Below, piece after piece: positions 56,549 through 64,000 of a stretch of 64,000 bases of DNA (position 1 is its first letter; every line of letters begins with the position of its first letter). Under the pieces are notes generated by a model. That model was not told where the DNA came from, did no database searches, and saw nothing but the letters and a program-made list of their open reading frames with translations. This DNA comes from Amyelois transitella. Taxonomy: Eukaryota > Arthropoda > Insecta > Lepidoptera > Pyralidae. The stretch covers positions 4,139,501 through 4,203,500 of the forward strand of contig NC_083506.1 of NCBI RefSeq assembly GCF_032362555.1, in the 5' to 3' direction. A program made the translations under genes and the position numbers.

Positions 56549-58030
56549 CGAACTTCCAGAGGGAACGGGACCGCTCACCTCTAGACCGCAGAAAGAATAA
56601 ACATGCTAAATTCATAGATTCCCAGAAGATTCGGCTGGTTGTCTGTCAGACACTCGGTAGCGGAAGAGTTTTTAAGCTCGTGTAGATGTAAAGCCTTTTT
56701 CTCGAGGTTTCGTCCCCGGCTTATTTAATTTTATTTGGAAAACATACAGTCATGCATCTTGTACAAAATGTCATTTAGTTACTTTAGACCATTTACATGT
56801 TTTCGCATAAGTGTAGCAAAATGCTTAAAAATTATATAAGTAACTATGTATATAAAAAAATTTAAAACAACAAAGAAATATGGTAGGTGCCGGTAAGCGC
56901 CTAATTATTATTAACAGAATTAGAACCGTTAAACTATTATATTGTTACTCTTAAAAGTCTAACCTTTCTCTGTGCTTGTTTCATTTTAAGAGTTATTGAC
57001 TTATTACGTACAATGTGAGCACAATTTTTCACGATAGTTTAAGAAACTTAAGCAATGTCAAGGGAACAAAAGTTTATCTTTTATGGTAAGGGATAATTGT
57101 TACTCAATTGAATTTTTTTTTGCATTAGTTTTAGAAATTTTGTCTTTCGGTTGAATGTTCTTTTGAACAAATTTGAACAGTTTGTTTTATGATGGTAACG
57201 TGTGAAATTGTAAATGGACCGACTAAATTCGAATATCCGTCGGATCTTCTGATGATGATCTGAATGACTATTTGTATTGTGTTCTTTTTTTTTGGAACAT
57301 AAACAAAAACAAACGAAAACAAATATTGGAGAAAGCTACAGCGTGACAATTTTTAAAAGATTTTAACCTACCTGTGTAAATAACATGCAAAGTTAAATAT
57401 TAATGAACTTAAAGATTTTAATGAATGAAATTAAATTTCGTTACAATAATATGCACGCGGCTCCGACCAGAGGACATGGAAACTACCGGCATCAAGTTTA
57501 TTCCATATTTATAGTATTAAAAATGTATAATTCTGTTTTTCCAAACCTCAGAACCGCCGCGAAGTTCTGCATACACACGATGTAGAGTAAGGGCACTTTT
57601 GACGCGATTGGACCCGCGAGCGAAAGCTAGTTAGCCTACAGTTTACAATACATAACTTTTTATCGACTCAACAGCATTCACAATTATCATCTCCGTTTCG
57701 AATGAAAATTACTCACCCTACATAATATTAGACGTGTGCGTGAGGACGCATCTCAGCCGAGCCGAGATTAGAGTTCATTCACACAGGATTTTATTTCTAT
57801 TCGTATCGATGCATACGAGTATCGATGCAACTTACTCATTTGTTGTTGTTTAAAAGGGATGGCGGATGAGATAAGTGGGTCGATGACATTTGGCTCCGGC
57901 CGATTACTGCGATTATGCACTTTGTGCATTGAACTTTACTACGAGCTTTGATATGCTAGCTTTCATATGATAGCATTGACATGGACGTGAACGAATACCA
58001 TTATTAATTTTAATTATTATTTGTATGTTC
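56549..58030. other. Non-coding stretch
   Basis: 57803-57832 has a tandem GTATCGATGCA word. No gene recognised. Confidence 0.35.
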
Positions 58031-58035
58031 TCAAT

Positions 58036-58133
58036 TAGTTTAGTGGTAGGTACTGTTGACCGCGGCTAGCGTCCGCGTCGTTGACCAAATGGATAAATGA
58101 ACAGTGCGTGTGGAGTAGTACGGGTTCAAATCC
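58036..58133 (+). mobile_element. tRNA-derived SINE head
   Basis: Box A TAGTTTAGTGG at 58036-58046 and box B GGTTCAAATCC at 58123-58133 are both good polymerase III elements. They lie 87 bp apart and no cloverleaf folds, so this is a tRNA-derived retroelement and not a tRNA gene. The body may extend to about 58260. Confidence 0.5.
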
Positions 58134-58680
58134 TAACCCGGCTTTGTACCAGTGACTCTTTTCTGAGTTATGTACATTAGTGATAATGCCTCGAACCTAC
58201 AGGAATAATATAAAAGTTGGTGGATTTCAACATCCACGTTTTTGTCATTCATGTTTTTTTATCAAAACAAAAAAAATTGCGTTCACTTTTAAAAACCTTT
58301 CCTTTTTACTCCAATTACTAGGCGTGTATAATTAGCTCCTGCCTTCAATTGAATCGGTGGGTTTACTATTGTTGTCTGCTTTTATAAAACAATGCAAAAA
58401 AATAAGAAAAGGAACATACAGACAAAACTTTCGAAACAGAAGAAAGTGTGAATTTACCTGCAATTTTTTTTATCGGCTGCGCTGTAATTTAGTTATAGTC
58501 TTTTCTAAGTATCAAGTAAACTGTCAGATATGTTCACAGAACAACAAAATTATTTTGCTTTGTGTTCTTGACATTCAATACCTCGTTTACTACTTGTTGT
58601 TGTTGTGAATGGAACCATCTTCGTTAAAATTGTTAAAAGGTGTTAAATAATAGGATTTGTTAAAGGCGGCTAAGGGATAG

Positions 58681-58815
58681 GCGCCTAAAGGAAGGCCAGA
58701 TTGGAATCGCTTCGTCTAAAAACTTGACTCACCCAATCCAGGATCATGGTCGTAAAGGCGCGCCCCGGGCTCCTCTCCAGAGAGGTGGGGATGTTACCGG
58801 GACGCGAAGAAGAAG
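58681..58815. repeat. Dispersed moth repeat C, best copy
   Basis: GAATCGCTTCGTCTAAAAAC, TGACTCACCCAATCCAGGAT, CATGGTCGTAAAGGCGCGCC and CCGGGCTCCTCTCCAGAG. Fragments of the same family are at 19890, 23405, 26135 and 61940. Confidence 0.6.
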
Positions 58816-58903
58816 GATTTATTAAAAAAGTCACTATGTTCCGGTTGGACTCAGCGCAATAGATATACAAGCAGTCTGATAGAAAGCTGACATACTTCCG
58901 CAT

Positions 58904-59112
58904 TCATACATATATTGATATAGTCAGGTCTATATCCCTTGCGGGGTAGACAGAACCAACACTCTTAAAAAGACTAAAAGGCTACGTTCGCCTTAATGAT
59001 GGAATTGAGATTCGAATAGTAACAGATTGTTATCCTATCGCCTACAAAATGAATACCGAGTTTATAAGCCTATTCCTTAGTCGCCTTTACGACATTCATG
59101 GGAAAGATATGA
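58904..59112 (+). repeat. 250-bp moth repeat family, lacking its 3' end
   Basis: TCTATATCCCTTGCGGGGTA, TTAATGATGGAATTGAGATT and TTAGTCGCCTTTACGACATT, ending at CATGGGAAAGATATGAAAAC. Confidence 0.82.
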
Positions 59113-59319
59113 AAACATTCATATTATAAGTATCCCAACAATAGGACCACCTAAACTGGCGACTATATCTATTTCCCATACAAACGCGTCCAAATCCATA
59201 CAATATTACCGCTATCGCATCCGGTCGGATTCCGGTCCATTACATGTAATCTATTGTTCTAGCCGCAGATAGGGACACTTCACTATGTATAACCTTGGCC
59301 AAGAGTACCCTTAACTGAC

Positions 59320-59570
59320 GAGCTTGCATGAAAACGGATTGATGGATGAAGTGAACAGAAGTCACTATTTGAATTTGAAGCTGAACGAAGCCTTTCAGTC
59401 TTTTAAGGACTGTTCGCTCTGTCTAACCCGAAATGGATGTAAAGGTGACTATATGTATGTATAAACAGATGTAATATGTTTATCCTTCCGTGCAAACTGT
59501 TTTTGGTAACATGACATTTAATCACGTCCACATCCCCTGCGGGTCAGACAGAGTCAACAGCCATCAAAAT
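59320..59570. repeat. Cluster of LINE and 250-bp family fragments
   Basis: 59325-59355 is a LINE ORF trace. 59361-59462 is a reversed 250-bp family half (GTCACTATTTGAATTTGAAG, GACTGTTCGCTCTGTCTAAC). 59518-59570 is a forward start (TTAATCACGTCCACATCCCC). Confidence 0.6.
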
Positions 59571-59655
59571 GTTTGTAAGATTAAACCTTCTACCAAACGC
59601 TCACACCCCATCTGAATAAAGTCGAGGAAGATTGATTGCAGAAAAATAGATTATA

Positions 59656-59862
59656 CTAGAGGCCGCTCGCGACTTCGTCCGCGTGGAATCAATTTCGCGG
59701 GAACTCCGGGATAAAAAGTCTATAGCCTATATGTTATTCCGGGTCTTCGGCTACCTACGTACCAAATTTCATCGTAATCGGTTTAGTAGTTTTTGCATGA
59801 AAGAGTAACAAACTTCCATACTGACATACTCAAAAACTTTCGCATTTATAATATTAGCAGGA
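59656..59862 (-). mobile_element. Helitron-like element, 207 bp, both ends present
   Basis: On the minus strand it begins TCCTGCTAATATTATAAATG after an A and ends ...CGCGAGCGGCCTCTAG before a T. These are Helitron termini with A|T flanks. The interior includes the common CGCGGGAACTCCGGGATAAA and ACCAAATTTCATCGTAATCG words. It is non-autonomous. Confidence 0.8.
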
Positions 59863-60161
59863 TTATGAAATTCACAATCCATAGATAAACCGTAAAATAG
59901 TTATGTTAAACGAGCGTCAATGTCATAAATGGATAAAAAAGTTGAGTGCATCGAATGCGGAATGTTAATGTGTAATGGAACAGTTCATTCCAGTGCAGTT
60001 GTGAATATTTGCTGCATTTGTAAATAACATAAAAACTAATCTCCTAACAAGGCAACTAACGTGGTTAGAATAGGCCTCCGCGATGCATAGTAATCGCTGC
60101 TAATGTGGTTTGGCGCAAGTTACGAGCGATCGTGTTCTGAGCAGCGTATTGAAAATTAATA

Positions 60162-60431
60162 AAAAAAAACCAGCCAATTGCGAGTCGGTCTCACGCACGA
60201 ATGATTCCGTACCATCGTCACGTTTGTTACTTATATGTTGACACTTAAATATTTAAGTATTTTTAATATTCACGTCTCTACCTGTTTTTTAAAATAGACC
60301 AAATAAATACATAATTGTGAAAAATTCAGTTTTCTAGCTATTACGGTTTATGAGATACAGTACAACCAGCCAACAGCGGCTTAGTGATAGGGTCCCGAGA
60401 TGACCTTTCAGTTACTGAACCCTAAAAAAAC
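60162..60431 (+). mobile_element. Non-autonomous element F-related repeat
   Basis: CAGCCAATTGCGAGTCGGTC, TCACGCACGAATGATTCCGT, GCTATTACGGTTTATGAGAT, AGTGATAGGGTCCCGAGATG and ACTGAACCCTAAAAAA follow the order of a dispersed moth repeat that I recognise from memory. It is diverged. Confidence 0.6.
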
Positions 60432-60624
60432 AGGTTTTTGAATTCAACATATCAATCAATTTGACATACGGATAAATGTGGCATGATAAAGTTTTAGACT
60501 TTAGTAAGATTAGTTATGCTTAAAATACTCGTAATTATGCATATAACATTATGCGAAAGAAAGTTATGCTTTAATGGCTTATTTTTTTATTTTAAGAGAT
60601 AGAGACCTAATCATCATATCACTT

Positions 60625-60722
60625 CTTTGTACTTTGCGGGAATGACAAAGCCAATAATCAAAGGCTCGAAGGTTACGTATTAGGATTACTCATGGTGGGA
60701 TTGAGATTAAGACATGACTAAG
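60625..60722 (+). repeat. 250-bp moth repeat family, strongly degraded
   Basis: TTTGCGGGAATGACAAAGCC and GATTGAGATTAAGACATGAC in family order. Confidence 0.35.
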
Positions 60723-61939
60723 CACTAGACTTTTAGAAGAGACAAGTTTTAAATTTTTTCCTTAACCAATTTTACCTTAACCAATTCCATTAAATTTTTA
60801 CATTTACCATTTTTGCAGAAAATACAAGATTATTGGTTTTCTTAAACCGTTATATTTTTAGTGAAGATAAAAAATGGTTCTAGTTTTACAACACCAATAA
60901 AATTAATTTATCTTTAACAATATTAACTATACACAAAAAAATATTGCGTTAGAATTTAGGCGTTCCGAGAAAGGCGGCCTTATCCCATTGTGCAGTCACC
61001 TTAAGGTAACATTTGGGATACAAAAACAGCAGCGGTGCAGTACTAATAAATATCTTTTGTTATATCTATTAGTTAAAAAATTATTCTTATTTTTAGTTTT
61101 TTAATCATATTACTTAACTTTTAACTAAACCCCTAAAAAAATCTTTTATGAAATGTCGTCCGTTTAAAATTTCATTCTGTGCATTTCGTTATGATTTCTT
61201 TGTGTGACGTTTTTCGACGTCGCAGATCAGGGTGTTGAGAGACAATTTAAAGATTTTTAGGATATAAAAGATACGAGATTCAGCAAATAGCTTGATGAGT
61301 AGACCAAAGGAGAAGGTACTTGCTTACTTTTCCGCAAAGGACCACGGCGGTACGACGTCACATTTGCAAGAAATGTAAGGTATAATATAATACTAATAGA
61401 AACTTCATCTTCATGTTATTTGTAATATCCGATAAAAATCATGATCAATGATTCCATTTGACCAATGAAATTCCCTTTTCTCTACATTCCTCATGAAATC
61501 ATTCCTAAGGATGAGTAAAAAAAAACATTTGTTAGCATTAGTTTTAACTGATACGAGGTTATATAATAAAATAATCTGTCATAAACAAATAAACCGCTTA
61601 TCGCATGACCCAGGAGCAGCTAAATATGTAAATAAATAATTACAATAGCGTTAGGTTATTCATCCACAACACCCCCTGGAATGCGCAGTTTTTGCGACCA
61701 GCGGTCATCGTTAGCGGGAAATTACGTGGATAACTTGCTTTAAATTCACATCTGTTGTTGACGTCGCGTCAATAAATAAGTAAGTACTGCGGTGTATTGG
61801 CAGTTGGACAGACATAAATGCCAAATGCTCAGTATGTCAGTAGAAACTTCGAATCTTACCTTTCACCTGGTGACAAAAGGACTTTGGTATTTCTCTGTCA
61901 TTTTGTTGCCGGTTGTAACCACAACTTACATTGAGTTAC
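60723..61939. other. Non-coding stretch
   Basis: Nothing recognised. Confidence 0.35.
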
Positions 61940-62065
61940 CAAAGACTGCGGAGAGCAGACAAGAGTAGCTTCGTTTAACAATCTGACTTTACCAATAAAG
62001 AGTCATGATCATAAAGACGCATCCCGGTGTCCTCATCAAAGGTGTGTGGGACTAACGCCATGAGG
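61940..62065. repeat. Dispersed moth repeat C, degraded copy
   Basis: GAGTCATGATCATAAAGACG and CATCCCGGTGTCCTCATCAA parallel the 58740-58795 core. Confidence 0.4.
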
Positions 62066-63040
62066 CAGAAAATGTTCTTAACTGGTACCGTAACGTTCAC
62101 AACGAAACAAGCATTTTTTTTACCAGACACTTAGATAGCCAGTATATTCGTGATGACGGTTTAATTTTTGTACATTTTATTAAAGTACCCATGACGTGTC
62201 AAATAACTTGAAAAACGTCATATCTATACCAGATTGAAGTCCCGTGCCGCTCCCGTCCCGCACACGTTTCTTGTATGTATTACCCAAGGTCTCGCCAAAC
62301 ATTATTATTTAGTAACCGCGTAGACAGCATATCACCACAATTTTCGTCTGTCCAATTAATAGACAACATCGTCGATAAGAACGAATTTGTAATTAACTAT
62401 ATTGATCTAATTAGCTTCATATACTAGTTAATAAGATAAATTATAAAAGTCGTAAGCTACATCAATAAAAAATATACCTAAAACTCCTCCGTTACTAAGA
62501 GGTGATGTTAATTAAAGCAGTGCTCCGATTTAACACAAAAAATAAAATTGTCCAAGTTTTAACCTCGTTTATTTTTTTACAGTGGGTACCTACTTACATA
62601 AATACAAATAGCAAAAATGGTTTGTTTCCATGTATAGTTTTATGTACGTGTTCCTTCAATTTTTGAGTCAATTATTCCGTTATAAATTTGGAAAATACAG
62701 AACACCGATACACAAACACGATCGGTTTAGTCAGGTCGGTGTGAGCAAGCCATTAACACGGGCCCGCTACAATGTCGTAATTAGTGTCATTTGCACTATT
62801 TTTGGATGGGATCAACATAAGAGCATATTGTAGAAAGGCCTACAAATTGGAAACAAATGGTCTGAAACTAAAAGTGCTAATTTGTTCGGCTTTTGCTAAC
62901 GTGTGACTGTGAGCAATCTTCAGCATGGTATTGATTCACGTGTTTGTGATTTGGTTATATTACTATTAAGTTTTACTTCTTGTAAAACCTTCAGATTATA
63001 GTTATTTCTTTCATTTAGATTGTAAAAGGCAATCAAAAGG
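62066..63040. other. Non-coding stretch
   Basis: No gene recognised; the 67-codon frame at 62630 has no known domain. Confidence 0.35.
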
Positions 63041-63044
63041 ACGG

Positions 63045-63257
63045 CTTCTTGATTTCCACCGTCATAATAACTTTCTTTATAATGCCATTCATTCTCAATG
63101 CATTTAATAATTATAACTTGTGTATCTTTCGGGATTGCATAGAGATACGAAATACTTGGATATAAAATAAAATATCACAAGTTATAATTATTAAATGCAT
63201 TGGGAATGAATGGCATTATAAAGAAAAGTTATTATGACGTTGGAAATCGGAAAGAAG
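63045..63257. repeat. Long near-perfect inverted repeat, arms about 73 bp
   Basis: 63051-63122 and 63176-63248 are inverted copies differing at about two bases plus one 1-nt indel, around a 53-bp centre. The outer CTTCTT/AAGAAG words extend the match after a short gap. No transposase or known family is recognised. A transcript would form a long double-stranded hairpin. Confidence 0.9.
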
Positions 63258-63762
63258 TAGAAAAATTCACAGAACAACAATGCAATAGCTTACTAGACAA
63301 TAGCAAATAATCCTAATAAAGGTAAACTTTCCTTTGTTTTTATCGGATTATGTTTGTTTATCACATTATACTTACATGCATTTGTTGAACAGAGTCACAA
63401 ACATAATATGTTTATTTAGTACGGGCGTATTAAAGTAACATAATAGACTCTGCAACCTTACAGCAAATCATCTTTTAGTGCACTCTATAGTATGTCAAAT
63501 TTAAAATCTCTAGACCTAGCCGTTTGGGCTGTGCGTTGTTACGTAAATCAGCCAGTGTTCTGTTCACTCCAGATCCTGGGCGAAAGTGGATACAGGTCAC
63601 CTAGGGTGTAAGAATTTGGGAACCTCACCAGTATATTGATGAAAAAATATGTTAAAATGATATTTTAATTAGTTAATTTTTAGATATATTATTTTCGTGG
63701 GAAATTGGAAGTCAGTTATTGCGGTTATGATGTGGTTATGTTTGTGTCGTGACTGATTACAG

Positions 63763-63812
63763 AGTATAGGTATACTATAGTAGGCCTATGCCTACTATAG
63801 TATACCTATACT
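63763..63812. repeat. Perfect 23-bp inverted repeat, 4-nt loop
   Basis: 63763-63785 is exactly complementary to 63790-63812 with loop CTAT. Each arm also has internal TATAC/GTATA symmetry, so slippage-type origin is possible. Confidence 0.9.
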
Positions 63813-64000
63813 AATTCTATAATTAAATAATTATTATGCTCATAGAGTATATTCACGCAATAGATACAGACAATAGTAACAATAGGTAATAGTAACAATT
63901 AGGTTATACCTGTATTTAGTTATTACATTACAAACTTTTAATAATCTTTGATTAATAACGGGAAATTTCCTCACAAAAAGTATCACTTAGTAACCAAACA

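Noticed and set aside
58036-58133. Possible functional tRNA gene
   Set aside because: Boxes A and B are good, but they are 87 bp apart and no acceptor or anticodon stem can be formed; called a SINE head instead.
1-64000. CRISPR array, phage, plasmid or bacterial operon
   Set aside because: No spaced direct repeats, Shine-Dalgarno-led gene strings or prokaryotic genes; all signals are eukaryotic.

Overview
The window looks like moth (Lepidoptera, probably noctuid-like) nuclear DNA. It is AT-rich, has almost no long open reading frames, and is crowded with short dispersed repeats that I recognise from memory of moth genomes. These include a roughly 250-bp family ending in the motif GTGCCGGGAACCACACGGCA, Helitron-like elements with TC...CTAG ends, LINE 3' ends, tRNA-derived SINE pieces, a mariner and an hAT element. 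The tRNA genes have eukaryotic internal promoters and T-run terminators. Nothing suggests a bacterial, plasmid or viral sequence.

Layout. 1-1.5 kb is a nest of transposons: a 689-bp hAT derivative with a perfect 8-bp target duplication sits in the 3' part of a LINE, next to a second LINE tail. 1.5-9.9 kb is mainly non-coding, with repeat copies, a perfect hairpin and GC-rich islands at about 5.9-6.3 and 7.4-7.7 kb. Between 9.9 and 16.9 kb lie three intact tRNA-Pro(TGG) genes, one broken copy that lost its T arm, and a mariner transposon with an uninterrupted 357-aa DD34D transposase. 17-33 kb is repeat-rich intergenic DNA. At 33.04-33.30 kb is the only convincing host protein-coding signal: a GC-rich promoter-like stretch, two short upstream ORFs, and a 30-codon first coding exon ending at a possible phase-0 splice donor. 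Everything after it (33.3-64 kb) can be read as a long first intron or as intergenic DNA. It holds further repeats, a pair of diverged copies of an unexplained ~90-bp element at 37.1 and 37.6 kb, several GC-rich islands that resemble regulatory DNA, two Helitrons with recognisable ends, and a long near-perfect inverted repeat at 63.05-63.25 kb.

How it fits together. The transposase works only on its own element, the tRNA genes supply one proline isoacceptor, and the exon probably begins a gene whose other exons lie outside the window. I could not name that gene from 30 residues. The many islands with homeodomain-, GATA-, POU- and GCCAT-type motifs would suit a developmental regulator with distant control elements, but that is inference. 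Repeat family names and the moth assignment rest on recognition from memory, not on a search.
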